A program made the position numbers and the translations under genes. The notes beneath the pieces are model-generated. The model did not search any database. It worked only from the letters and a program-made list of their open reading frames with translations, and was not told the DNA's origin. Positions 50,901 to 61,060 of a stretch of 64,000 bases of DNA are shown here, piece after piece (the first letter of the stretch is position 1; each line of letters begins with the position of its first letter). Source of the DNA: Chaunax sp. Z400 (Eukaryota; Chordata; Actinopteri; Lophiiformes; Chaunacidae); NCBI GenBank assembly GCA_037577475.1, contig JBAGJB010000232.1:325001-389000 (forward strand). The letters are read 5' to 3'.

Positions 50901-53900
50901 CCTCACGGTGTCAACGTAAAACTGTCGTCTGTTGAAGTAAACTGAAGTTCATCTCATTAGGAGATTAGGTGAGAAGAACAAAGAGTCTAAAACGCTTTTC
51001 TCTCTCGGGATAGAACCCCCAGAGTAAGACCGGATCGGACAACAGGTCTGACCTAGAAGCTTGTCTTACTGAGAGTGGATTGTGGTCCATAGAGAAATTC
51101 TCTTGTGTTCTGATCGCGCTTTGTAACCTATGACTGATAGATTGAAAGTGAACAATTGTTGAAAAATATAAACTCTATAAATAATTTGATAATTATTCTA
51201 AATAGAGCGTAATATTCTAGTATATTGTTCCAAAGTTTGGGAATTTTCACATTATTAGAAATTGTGGGCAGGATGCAAGTCTAGTGGACGCACTAGCAGG
51301 CATCAAGCATTAAATAATACAAGAATAGTCTGAGAAAATAACGACCATTGTCCGGACAATAATTATACTGGTAGTAGTGTATTCATTGGTATTTATATTA
51401 TATCAAATAACGGAAGAGTAAAATCACGGGTAGCGGGAACAGTAAAAACGTTGAAGTATCCGGGGATGTTAAGTACATGATCCAACAATATCCTGGATCA
51501 GACAAATATGTTAAAAAGTGGATGACAAAACATGACTTTGACGGAAAGTTAAGTGTGCCAAGTTGTACGGCACTAGTCCAGGTACTACGGTTAAAAAATC
51601 AGACAAATAAGAAGACTGACGATACAGAACTACAGCATGCCAGGAAATGGTTGGCTGAAGCACATAAACGTAAAAATGGCCAGAAAAAGACTGAAATAGA
51701 AAAGACTAATCTTTGCACAATGGCCAGAACTGAGGACAATGAGACTGCGGTAACAAAGGCCAGACCGACCCCTCAGCAGCTTCCTCAGGAGCATGCACGA
51801 GACCTCATTACAGGGTCTCCTTCATCCTACAACACTGTACGCTCCCCAGCGACGGCCTCCCTCTACCCGCAATTGACGGGATTGGGAGCCGCCGCTGGAA
51901 CGAGTTATACACCTCCGACGACCAGGTCAAAACAGACATCAAAACTAAATTGGAGCAGCACTTTAGGAGGACTGCTTAGTCCATCACAGACTGTGACTGA
52001 AATAGACCTCAACAACTGTGACGCTTATCCCTTAATACAAGTACCAAACCCACAGGCAGGACAGGACGATGGACATAACGGTGTTTTTCCCCCAACCATG
52101 TTAGTTTACAGAACATGGACCCAGGAAGATGTAAAAGAAAAGCCGTAGAAGGCGTGACATCATACAAAACAGACGCTGAAAAATTCTGTCAAGATATGAA
52201 ACAAGTACAACGTGCTTACAATTTAAATGGGGCGGAAACACAACAGGTGTTCATGACTGCATTACAAATGGACTGGGTAAGAGTGAGAGGTGACTGGAAC
52301 CCCATGGACGGTGCTGCTCCACCCCAACCGCTAGCATATGATAGCCTGCTGTTAAGAAACAGAACCACAGAATTATGTAACCGTATACGGGAGGTTTTCA
52401 GAAGGAGAGCTGATTATGGGAAAATTGGTCAGTGTAAACAGGGACCAGGAGAGACAGTCGTAGAATTCAGAGTAAGGTTTGAGCAGGTATTCCAAGAGAA
52501 CAGTGGACTGCAGGAAGATAATAATGTTGATGGAGCATACCAACAACAATTAAAACAAGCCCTATTACTGGGATTAAGGACAGAAATACAACAGTGGGTC
52601 AAAAAGCACTATATTAATTTGACCTCAGGAACCCTTGCAGAGTTCATGAATCATGCCATCCATGCAGAAAAGGTAGCTACAGACAAAAAGGTAGAAAAAG
52701 AAAAGAGAGCAAAGAAAGAAGCAGGTGCATTCTGGCAGGATTTTGCAGGTAGAGTGGCTGGAAGCAGTGATACGTTCTATGAAGGACAGGAGAGCAGAGG
52801 AAAATGGAAAGGGAAAGGTGGCTATAGACAAGATGACTGGAGAGGGAAAGCAAAGGGAAATCAGAAAGGAAGGAAAGACAGGGATAGACGCTACAACTGT
52901 GATGACAGGGATAAATGCTACAACTGTGGTGAGCATGGACATTGGGCCAGAGAGTGCCCAGAGGGAAAGAGAAGGAGGGAAAGAGAAGATTGACTAGATG
53001 GTAGCGAAACAAACAGTGCATGGGAAAAATTGGGAAGTGACTGGGAGGGTTCGTATAAAAAACACCCTGCAGGAGATGACTCAGAAGAACAAGGAGAGAT
53101 AATATGTGATGAATTTTTAGATCTGGAAGACATTTTCATAAGCCACACAAACCACAAACCAGAAATAACTCTCCATATAAATGGAAAACCAATGATCTTC
53201 CTATGTGACTCAGGAGCTTGTAAAACAGTGCTGAGACAATGTGAAGGAATTACACCATCAAAAGAGCACATCATAGTCAGATCAGCAAATGGGGAAGTAG
53301 AGATAAAGAAATTAACCTGTCCCATATGGATAGAAAATCCCAAAACAGGTGATAGAGCATATGCTTCAATGGTGATGGCGTGGAATTGTCCCTTTAACCT
53401 TTTGGGGAGGGACATCATGCAGAAATTAAAGATTGGCATTTTCCCCTCCCGAGATGGAGGAATGAAGGCTAGACAATGTAATGAGGCAGAAATAATGGTG
53501 CATAACAGCCCCGACGATCCCCATTACTACTGGACACTTGATTTACCATCTAACGATCCTGTAAACACTAGCCAACAACTAATGAAAGAAGTTAGAGCTA
53601 GAGTCGCTACTACTGCTGATTTCATGAAGCCAGAGGAACTACATGTCACATTAAGATATAAACAAGTTCCTGGACCAGACCATCCCTATGATAAATTGGT
53701 CAAGAGGCTGGGTCCCCAGAAATGTGTACTCACTAAGCTCTATTGGCATAAAAATACTAGCTTCTGCAGTGCAACTGTAACAGAGGCTGCTGCGAAACTA
53801 ATGAACTGGGGTGCCAAACCACATGTTTCTTGTTCAAAGGACGAGAACGGCAGGTGGGAAGACATAAGACATTGTGCTGTGGAAACTGAGAATGTGACAG

Positions 53901-56900
53901 ATTGGGAACCTGAGGGTGAAAGTGGTATTTATACCAGCAAAAGTACAAAATTCAAAATGAAGAAACTAAATTGGGTTGTCACCACCCACCCAACCACCCA
54001 CCTGATCGACAAAAATAACAGCTGATCAGATCACTTTCTCACTGTAGAGGAAGAAAGTGAGCTTGAAAGTCTCCCAGAGACATTGTGGTCCAGAGGAGCT
54101 GCTGATGCAGGACTAATAATTAATTGTCCACCTGTGATAATAAAAGGAAAAGATGAGTACAGACCTAGAGTTAAACAGTATCCCCTAAAACCAGATGCAA
54201 TAGCAGGCATAGAACCAGTAATAAAGGACCTGCTAAAATCAGGCGTACTAATTCCGTGCCCTGACTCACCATGCAACACACCTATCTTCCCTGTAAAGAA
54301 AGCAGCGCCATCACCCGGATGGAGGATGGTTCAGGACTTGAGGCCGGTAAATGAAGCTGTAATTCAGCGTGCGCCTAATGTTCCTGACCCACACACACTA
54401 TTAAATAGTATGTGACCAAAATCTAAATATTTCTCTGTGATAGACTTGAGTAATGCCTTCTTCTCTGTTCCTCTCCACCCTGATAGTCAATATTGGTTTG
54501 CATTCACATACAAAGGACAAAGGTATACCTACACTAGGTTACCTCAGGGTTACTGTGAGAGTCCAACTATATATTCTGAAGCAATATCAAATTGCTTAGC
54601 AACGTTTGAACCTCCAGGAGGCAGCCAAATTCTAGTTTATGTTGATCTTCTGAAGAACCATACAGGTGCTGTTATAAAGGATGAGTATGATGACACTAAC
54701 TAACCTCCAAGTGTAAATTGAGTGAAGGTGTTATAAAAATGAAGATTTCACAGAAAACTGTAAAGAGATGTGTTATTGGATGTGAGAAATGACATTCATC
54801 AATGATAAACAGGAGGGATTTGTTAGGATAATTGTATATAAGTTATCATTTTTGAATGTGAGTTATCATTTCTTATATATTGTGTGATGCGAGTTATCAT
54901 TTCTTATATATTGTGTGATGCGAGTTATCATTTCTTATATATTGTGTGATGCGAGTTATCATTTCTTATATATTGTGTGATGCGAGTTATCATTTTTCAT
55001 ATATTGTGTGATTATAAGGATTTTCAATATAGTTTGATATTTCAATCTCTAATTATGAGACGTAGTAGAGCGGGACGTCCTTGAGAGTAGCTGCACAGAA
55101 ACTGCATGCCCACTAGATAGAAAGCAGAAATCACACCCCCGCACAGCTGTCTAGTTAATCCACTGCAGGCAGAGAGTACTATCTGTTGCTGTCCACTTGA
55201 TCTACTACAAGTGAAAGACGCTGTTTCTTTTAACCTGTTTCCTTTGATTATGATGTGCAAATCACTTTCCTTTGATTATGGTGTGTAAATCACTCAATGA
55301 CTCATGCTAAAGACTCGTGAAACTATGTATGCCTATATGTGTGATGACCAGCCCACCTAAATAAAACAGCAATGCAGGGACAGCATCAGCGGGGAAGTTC
55401 ACCGAGCTCCTTTGCTGGTGTCTGTCTCCCCTTGCAAGTAAAAACCTAGAGTGTGTACTGTGTTTCCTTACTGTGTTCTTTGTTAATATGTTTTAGGAAA
55501 TTGTTTCCTGACAACTTTCCTGACAACTTTCATTTCCCCGACAAAATTAGAAACCTTTTTTAATCACGTTGCACAAATACTCACTATTTTCAGGCTTCGA
55601 ACCCATCTCCTTCACAGCATCCATGCTGTAGACCATGATGCCTCTGGGGATGTCTGGCCAGCTTGCAGGTTTGCTGTCCACTACGATGACATACCGCAGC
55701 CTCGGCACGTCACACAGTATGGCCTGGGATGTGGAGTTGGATGGAGGAGGCAGAGAGAAATGTGAGTGAGGAGAAGGAGTAATTATGCAAACACACCTAC
55801 TGACATGAAAAGGAGACAGATGGCTCAGGCAGGTACCTTGAGACGGCTCTGAAGCAGGTCCTTGCTTGTGATGATGTGCGTGACCTCGGTCTCGTTCAGG
55901 CCGTGGGCGATGGCCGTGGGGCCGAGGGTGGAGTACAGGGTCACAACTGCCAAATTCAAATCCAGTTCAGTTTGACAGTAGGTCTCACATTGTATGCAAA
56001 CACACATTAGTCTGTGTGTCACTCACGTGGGAAATTGTACATGAAGCAAGCTTGTGCTGCCATGATCCACTCTGCTCCGGTCTCACAGAAGATGGCGATG
56101 TGACACTGAGGCCTCTGGCCGAGAGCTGCCAGACCGCTGCCGAAACACTTTGCTGCACGGTAGGTTTCCTCGTACGACAGCCAGTTATAGTTCCCTAGAA
56201 TAACCTACACACAACACGCACATGCAGTATTCAGGATTTTTCCACACACTAAGCCAAACAACATGGAAAGTGATGCAGGTTGCAAAGACTCTAAAGTGCT
56301 GGGTATCTTCAGAGCATTTTTACAAGAATAGTTTTAGTCAATAATAAATGTAAGGAAATACGGGGAAGAGAACTTAATGTAGATCAGAAATGATGATTGG
56401 GATGATACCTGAAAGCAATTCAACTCAAGCTTCTACATAGGGTCCATCTATCCCCCTCCCAACACCATAAGTTCAATCTTGATTCTTCTCCACTACGTCC
56501 CAAAATAGTGCAAAATAGAAGAGAAAAAAACTCAACCAGTCTCAACCAGTGCCTGTGGTCTTGCAGGAAAATACAGGAATTCTGGTATGTTATAAGGCGG
56601 GAAATTGATAAGATTCTATCATTTACTACAGAGTGTGATGCATTGTGCATGCTACTTGGGATATCAAATGCCTCCATTCTGATAAATATAAAGGGAAACT
56701 GGACAAAATGCTCACATTCTGTGCAAGAAAATGCATTCTTCTGAACTGGATCACAGAAAAAGTCCCGTCTAAAACACTTTGGCATGAGATCATACTCGAA
56801 TGTGTCATTTATTCGACGTTAATGTTACATGGCAAAGAGAATGTATTTCACAAAATATAGGAGCCTTTTATGTCATAGAGTGGCTTAGATATCTCTGCCA

Positions 56901-57829
56901 TTCTTGCAAGAGGGTTTGTGTACTATAGATCTGAGTGAAACCTGCCTCAGAGCTATTTGTTTCTTTTATTTGTATATCATATCAATTCTGTTCTTGTAAA
57001 TGTGTGTCTATGAGCCAAGATGTTCCGTTTCATTTTGTTTCTAGATTGTTTCTGTTGCTTTTCCTTCTGTTTTCATTGTTGTTTTTGTGGCTTGATTGCT
57101 TTAATGTGACCACAATAAATATATATTGGAAAGAAATAATGAATGTCAACAGAATGCATTAATGTCTGTAGGAACACAGAGGAATTAACATGAACACTGT
57201 TCTGTGTTAGAATATAAAAAGCATAATGTGAATTACTGACACTGCTGAATCTGAAAGAGGTACGTTGTTGTCGTGCAACGCACACTCCTGCTCTGCTAGA
57301 CATCAGTCTCACCATCATTAGATAAATTAATGTAAATCCAAAGATTCTCCTCATTACTCATACAGTTTAAAGCCTAAATAAGATGAGCAGTACTATATCC
57401 TTCCTTGTCTTGACAACTGACTAAGGCTGAGCAAATAATAACTGAGTGTGCAAGAGTTAATAGTTAAGAGTCTCTTACCTTTTTGAAAACCTTGCCATTG
57501 GGCTGGAGCTCATCCTCTTCACTGAGCACCTCCCTAGTGCCAAGGCAGTCTCTCTGCGAAAACCTCCCCACAGCGTATTCAAACATCTTGTCCAAGGTGT
57601 CCAACCCAGGGTGCAGCCACACCACCAGCTTGTCTTGGTTTTCGATGGCCCTGTAAGGCCCTGCTGGGTGTCCACTGACCGAGCGTGCCTTGATCCTACG
57701 AGCCCGTTCCAAGTTACCGTCAGCTCCGGAGATCAAGTACCGAGGTATGAAGGTGATGACGGAGTAGACCCAGACCACGGAGCGGAAGACCTGCAGCAGC
57801 AGGGGGTTGATATCTTCCTTCAACTTCAT
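44923..57829 (-). CDS. acsl3: Long-chain acyl-CoA synthetase 3 (ACSL3-like), P-loop segment not found
   Basis: ACSL3 activates long-chain fatty acids to acyl-CoA on ER and lipid droplets. Coding exons in order: 57829-57479, 56204-56027, 55946-55837, 55723-55585, about 49520-49422, 49302-49179, 47864-47793, 47638-47499, 46870-46698, 46586-46512, 46425-46234, 46150-46036, 45900-45743, 45077-44923. All have sound GT-AG sites and phases except the fifth. The start MKLKEDINPLLLQVF plus a hydrophobic anchor and LNETEVTHIITSKDLLQ identify ACSL3. Also present: YIGYLPLAHVLELSAELVC, GQGYGLTE, the CTGDIGEF motif and the DLVKLQAGEYVSLGKVEA signature; the end is EDIEKMYGG. Before GIPKGVMISHGN the expected AMP-binding loop (YTSGSTG) is absent; the DNA there reads WIAIIETM instead and no acceptor precedes it. 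Catalysis would need that loop, so this allele or assembly looks non-functional. A provirus occupies the same intron. Confidence 0.88.
49804..50479 (+). repeat. 5' LTR
   Basis: Starts TGTTAGGATAATTG and ends CCTGACA (TG...CA). Near the start lie tandem copies of a 31-bp unit containing GAGTTATCATTTCTTATATA. AATAAA occurs at about 50311 as the likely polyadenylation signal in R. It differs from the 3' LTR by one fewer 31-bp unit and a handful of substitutions. Confidence 0.92.
50485..50501 (+). other. Primer binding site, tRNA-Tyr type
   Basis: TGGTCCTTCGAGCCGGA lies five bases after the 5' LTR end. Its reverse complement equals the 3' end of vertebrate tRNA-Tyr (..TCCGGCTCGAAGGA plus CCA) over 17 bases. 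Confidence 0.8.
50502..51425 (+). other. Proviral leader
   Basis: Untranslated region between primer site and gag, about 920 bases, which is long. It contains tandem GTTAGAGTCCCTGTCC-like repeats near 50789-50835. Packaging and dimerisation signals would be expected here but none was identified by eye. Confidence 0.6.
51477..52993 (+). pseudogene. gag: Retroviral gag (matrix, capsid, nucleocapsid), one frameshift
   Basis: Two overlapping frames, 51477-52148 and 52115-52993, form one interrupted Gag; the switch near 52115-52148 looks like a one-base indel in an A-rich stretch. The first part is matrix-like and then Pro/Thr-rich. The capsid part carries a major-homology-like segment (QGPGETVVEFRVRFEQVF). 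A highly basic stretch then leads to a single zinc knuckle CYNCGEHGHWAREC (C-x2-C-x4-H-x4-C). The frame is open upstream of 51477 to 51411; there, ACG at 51426 is followed by Gly-Ser-Gly-Asn-Ser, which looks like a myristoylation signal whose start codon is not ATG in this copy. The stop is TGA at 52991-52993. Confidence 0.85.
52991..52999 (+). promoter_or_regulatory. Probable gag-pro stop-codon readthrough site
   Basis: The gag frame ends with TGA followed directly by CTAG, and the protease frame continues in the same frame with no further stop. UGA-CUAG is the established context for efficient readthrough in viral and vertebrate genes. Gammaretroviruses express Pol by stop suppression at this same boundary, usually at UAG. 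Confidence 0.7.
52994..54025 (+). CDS. pro: Retroviral protease plus putative 2H phosphoesterase-like domain
   Basis: Same frame as the gag capsid part, reached by readthrough of TGA at 52991; an internal ATG is at 53030. Counting from it, a retropepsin spans about residues 45-140: catalytic IFLCDSGACKTVL and the conserved NLLGRDIM near its C-terminus. The next 190 residues do not belong to retroviral protease or RT. They start HYYWTLDLPS and contain LHVTLRY (His 205) and KPHVSCSK (His 265), separated by helix- and strand-like segments, which resembles the paired H-x-T/S motifs of 2H phosphoesterases. The spacing of 60 residues is shorter than the roughly 75-85 usual in that family. The frame ends at TGA 54023-54025, in frame with RT and probably a mutation. 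The 2H call is inference. Confidence 0.65.
   Translation, partial: LDGSETNSAWEKLGSDWEGSYKKHPAGDDSEEQGEIICDEFLDLEDIFISHTNHKPEITLHINGKPMIFLCDSGACKTVLRQCEGITPSKEHIIVRSANGEVEIKKLTCPIWIENPKTGDRAYASMVMAWNCPFNLLGRDIMQKLKIGIFPSRDGGMKARQCNEAEIMVHNSPDDPHYYWTLDLPSNDPVNTSQQLMKEVRARVATTADFMKPEELHVTLRYKQVPGPDHPYDKLVKRLGPQKCVLTKLYWHKNTSFCSATVTEAAAKLMNWGAKPHVSCSKDENGRWEDIRHCAVETENVTDWEPEGESGIYTSKSTKFKMKKLNWVVTTHPTTHLIDKNNS
54026..54703 (+). pseudogene. pol: Retroviral reverse transcriptase fragment
   Basis: Continues in the protease frame. It shows VKQYPLKPDAIAGIEPVI, an LKSGVLIPC thumb/finger region and WRMVQDLRPVNEAV. After an in-frame TGA at 54413-54415 come palm motif A (VIDLSNAFFSVPL), LPQGYCESPT and VYVD. 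Sequence identity with RT is lost exactly within the YVDD catalytic box, and the frame ends 18 codons later. Everything from mid-palm through RNase H, integrase and envelope is deleted. Non-functional. Confidence 0.88.
54808..54820 (+). other. Polypurine tract
   Basis: AACAGGAGGGATT immediately precedes the TG of the 3' LTR; purine-rich, in the position expected for plus-strand priming. Confidence 0.7.
54821..55525 (+). repeat. 3' LTR
   Basis: Starts TGTTAGGATAATTG and ends CCTGACA. Four copies of the 31-bp GAGTTATCATTTCTTATATA-type unit against three in the 5' LTR, plus a few base changes (for example CAAGTG against CAAGCG). AATAAA at about 55361. Confidence 0.92.
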
Positions 57830-57970
57830 CTTTGAGGATGAAGTCGCTGCTGGAAATGAATCAAACCAGAAGCGCAATGACACGCTGCACTTGCTACTGC
57901 TCCTGAGTGATTTTGACTCGAGGCTGAAGGTTGCAGGCAGTGTTTCCTTTGTGCAGCGAGCCGACCAGAC
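57830..57970 (-). other. acsl3: acsl3 5' UTR part of exon 2
   Basis: An acceptor (TCTCTATTGCAG) on - ends just right of 57970; the exon runs without interruption into the ATG at 57829. The frame is also open upstream of that ATG, but the family start MKLK and its anchor argue for 57829. Confidence 0.65.
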
Positions 57971-58895
57971 CTGCAATAGAGACAAAACATGACATTTTAG
58001 AAGTGTAGCCCGGAATAAAGACTTATCAGTACATTTGGAATTGTCGAGAGGCTGCAAATATGAGCTACTGTTTCCTGGTAAACAAATCCTTGCTTTCCAG
58101 TAGACCCTCTCTGTCTATTACTATGCTGGTTCTCATTCAGCACCATTACTGCTGGAGATGTCACATTAATAACAGAGCAGATCACTGTCTCTGCCTCCCT
58201 CTCATCTGTAATTCTCAAAGAGCAGGACATTTCAAAATAATTGATTAATTGACGCAGTTAAGTTTTCAAAATAAAAAGGCTGCAGATGATTTATCTCATC
58301 TGCCGGTTATGTTTCAATGTTTTACGTTTAAGGACACTAGTGAATGGTTTGACACACAGTATACTGGGGCAAAGCATGTAAATAAAGCCTCCAAAATCTC
58401 TATCTATCTATCTTTGACGGTATCGAATCAGGAAGTAAACACGTTGTCCATCCATTTTTTCATAATCGCTTATCCTTTGCAGGATTCACATCCTCTTATG
58501 CTCACATTCACACCCACGTGCTACTTTACAGTCACCAATTCACCTATATTTTCATGTTTTAGAACTGTGGGAGGAAGCCAGAACACCAGGAGAGAGCTCA
58601 CACAGACATCTAAATTAGGCCATACTGTCCCAGGCCTAATTTTTAAGACATTACAGTGGGTCGGCTCATAATGGATGGCGTAACCAGCATACATGGGGAT
58701 AAAAAAAGTCACTCAGTTTCAGTGTCACAGGTGCCGCAATTGTGTACTTTACTAATATAGCAGGCACACCCACTCCTATTTGCAATTTTAACAACAATGT
58801 GACAATTTCCAAACAACGAAAAGCTCAGTTTGAATGAATATAGTTAGGATGTCATCTAAAAACACACAAAGATGGGTAAAACTTTGACATCCTAA

Positions 58896-59932
58896 CAGAG
58901 GTGGGTAGAGTAGCCAAAAATTGTACTCAAGTAAGAGTAGCGTTACTTCAAAATAATATTACTCAAGTAGAAGTAAAAAGTAGTCATCCAAAAAATCACT
59001 CAAGAGTAAAAAAGTATTTGGTGAAAAGACTACTCAAGTACTGAGTAACTGTTTGACCGTAATGTCTGATTTATTTTTTAGAAATGATGTGATCAGACAG
59101 ACAAAAATATAAAATAATGTGCAAATTCTGCTATTTCCAAATAATAAAATAAAAAATGTTACCAGAAACATCTTGACCATTCATAATTTGCGATAGTTGG
59201 TAGCTAACGCTAATTCATTCCTCCATAGAAAATGTATTGTGGTCTGCTTAGCTTATGGCACCATTTAACGAAATGTTAACAAACACTAAAAGGGTCTATA
59301 TGAAAGACTCCTTTTTAAGACTGGGATTCTGTAACCTAACAAGAATAACGTCCACCTAACCACAGCAAAAAAGGAATTAACCGCGACATGTTTCCTCAGG
59401 TTAGACGCTAACTTTTTGTATGCTGAAATGTGGGTTTGTTTTGGCAGACACAGAAGACACTGCATTATATAGCTGTTCTTTTGCACTGTGTGTAAGTGAA
59501 ACATGCTTTGTATATGAGGCCAGGGGTGTTCATCCTCTGCAGTTTTAGCATTGGAGACAGTTTCCTCTGCCATTTTTCATGTGTTTTTTCATTCCCTGTC
59601 TGCTACGTGTGAGGAGTTTGTGCCGCTATGCTGCCACAGTTTGGTCATGTGACTGCATGGCTACGTCTGATTGGTGAAACACAGTCGTGTGGCGGCATCT
59701 CTCTGGCAAAAATAAAGCATATCTAATGTGTAGAATGAATGGTAAAAAAAAAGGAACGAGTCAAGTGTAGCCCAATGTAGCGGAGTAAGAGTAGCGTTTC
59801 TTCTTCACAAATCTACTAAAGTAAAAGTAGAAAGTACGGTGCAGTAAAACTACTCTTAGAAGTACATTTTTTTCAAAAAGTTACTCAAGTAAATGGAACG
59901 GAGTAAATGTAACTCGTTACTACCCACCTCTG
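58896..59932 (-). mobile_element. Tol2-like hAT element remnant in acsl3 intron 1
   Basis: Ends are CAGAGGTGGGTAG at left and CTACCCACCTCTG at right, exact inverted copies over 13 bases. Outside them lie CATCCTAA and CATCTGAA, a 6-of-8 match to an 8-bp target duplication. Subterminal ACTCAAGTA/TACTTGAGT repeats are typical of Tol2-like hAT elements. Total 1,037 bp. A BED-finger exon survives inside on -. Confidence 0.88.
59286..59573 (-). pseudogene. hAT transposase N-terminal exon (BED finger) inside the element
   Basis: A 95-codon frame from ATG. HPWPHIQSMFHLH is followed by the C-x2-C pair QCLLCLPK and then SAYKKLASNLRKHV, the His end of a BED zinc finger as in hAT/ZBED transposases. It then runs into unrelated residues. 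The catalytic domain (DDE, RNaseH-like) has been lost, so the element cannot move by itself. Confidence 0.65.
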
Positions 59933-60996
59933 CATCTGAAGTACATAATGTTCAACAACAGCGAAAATTGGACTTTCAGCAATCAGTTCTACATGTTCCA
60001 AAATGCAAATACATACATTGTTATCTGGATAACTCAAGGGCAGATATTTCAGCAAACATACTTGACACATAGATAAACACCAGATGAAAACAATATTTTA
60101 ATGAGTAATACAGCTTTCAGCCCAACTATCCATAAAGAATTTACCTAGCTTTCATTTAATGCCTAACATCCACAGTTCCAGTATCTAAGTGAGCATCAGG
60201 ACAAGCAGGATGATGCTAAATTACAACGTTTCTTTAAGCTCCTTCACACACATGGTTTTAATCTGATCATTTCCAGTACTTTATCCATATTATCAGTTAA
60301 TGTCACATTACTGAATCAAACAAAGCGCCATCTCTTCATTTAGTTTTTGGTATTGCTTTAAATGTCATATATTTGACTGTTTTCACATCGTCCCTGTGTC
60401 ATTCTTCTGTTTGTATCCGTGTTTTAGACAATCATTATCAAGGTTAGACAGATCAAAACACCTTATTGTTTTGATCATCTGTTTACAATTTCACATATCG
60501 TGTGTGACGCTATCAAAGCGTGACTGCAAAACCAGTTTGTTTTCATTTGTGCCTGATAATATCAGGACCTTTTGTACTTAATAGGGTAGGTGTCAGACTA
60601 GCGGAGCATCAAGCATCAAGATGAGCTAGCAGACAGCTCAAAGATGCGCTAGAGGCTAGCAAACTAGCATTTAGCAATTTGGCATTGCAGTTGCTACTGG
60701 CCCACTACTGATATAGCGATAATGTAAATCAGTTCATTCATTCAAAGTGCACTTATGAATTCACGGGCAGCACACAGCTCGTATTGTACACAAATCAATA
60801 GCATATCAAAGGCGATATGTCTTATACTCCTTGTGCTCAGGAACCGGTGTTGAACCACGTCCAGCTCCGACGACCGCAGGGATTTCTGTTCCACCGATCC
60901 GAAGTCAATTTCTTTCCAAATATCAAGTAATTTCTTGCTAATCCTTTGTTTTTAGTTTCACAGATGCATCTGCAAAGCTGAACTCGAAGCTCTTAC

Positions 60997-61060
60997 CTGG
61001 AGGATGTCGTCGGAAATCCGTGAAAATGGCGTCTGTTGAGAATTGGTGTGCGCTGAGGAA
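60997..61060 (-). promoter_or_regulatory. acsl3: acsl3 non-coding first exon and promoter
   Basis: On - the sequence CAGACGCCATTTTCACGGAT leads to CCTCCAG|GTAAGAGC, a strong donor at 60997. GCCATTTTC is a YY1-type initiator motif often found at housekeeping starts. The surrounding 150 bases are relatively CpG-rich. The right limit is approximate. Confidence 0.5.

Larger units (their letters stand above)
49804..55525 (+). mobile_element. Defective class-I-like endogenous retrovirus
   Basis: A 5.7-kb provirus, antisense to acsl3. Order: 5' LTR, tRNA-Tyr-type primer site, long leader, gag, protease, an extra domain, part of RT, polypurine tract, 3' LTR. RT style (LPQGYCESPT, WRMVQDLRPVNEAV) and a single CCHC knuckle point to the gamma/epsilon-like (class I) group. 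RNase H, integrase and envelope are deleted: the frame leaves RT in the middle of the YVDD motif and reaches the polypurine tract about 160 bases later. The two LTRs are nearly identical, so integration was recent. No matching target duplication was found at the two ends. Confidence 0.92.

Noticed and set aside
52625..53439. Antisense frames across gag
   Set aside because: Shadow of the A/G-rich nucleocapsid and protease coding sequence; no retroviral antisense-gene features.
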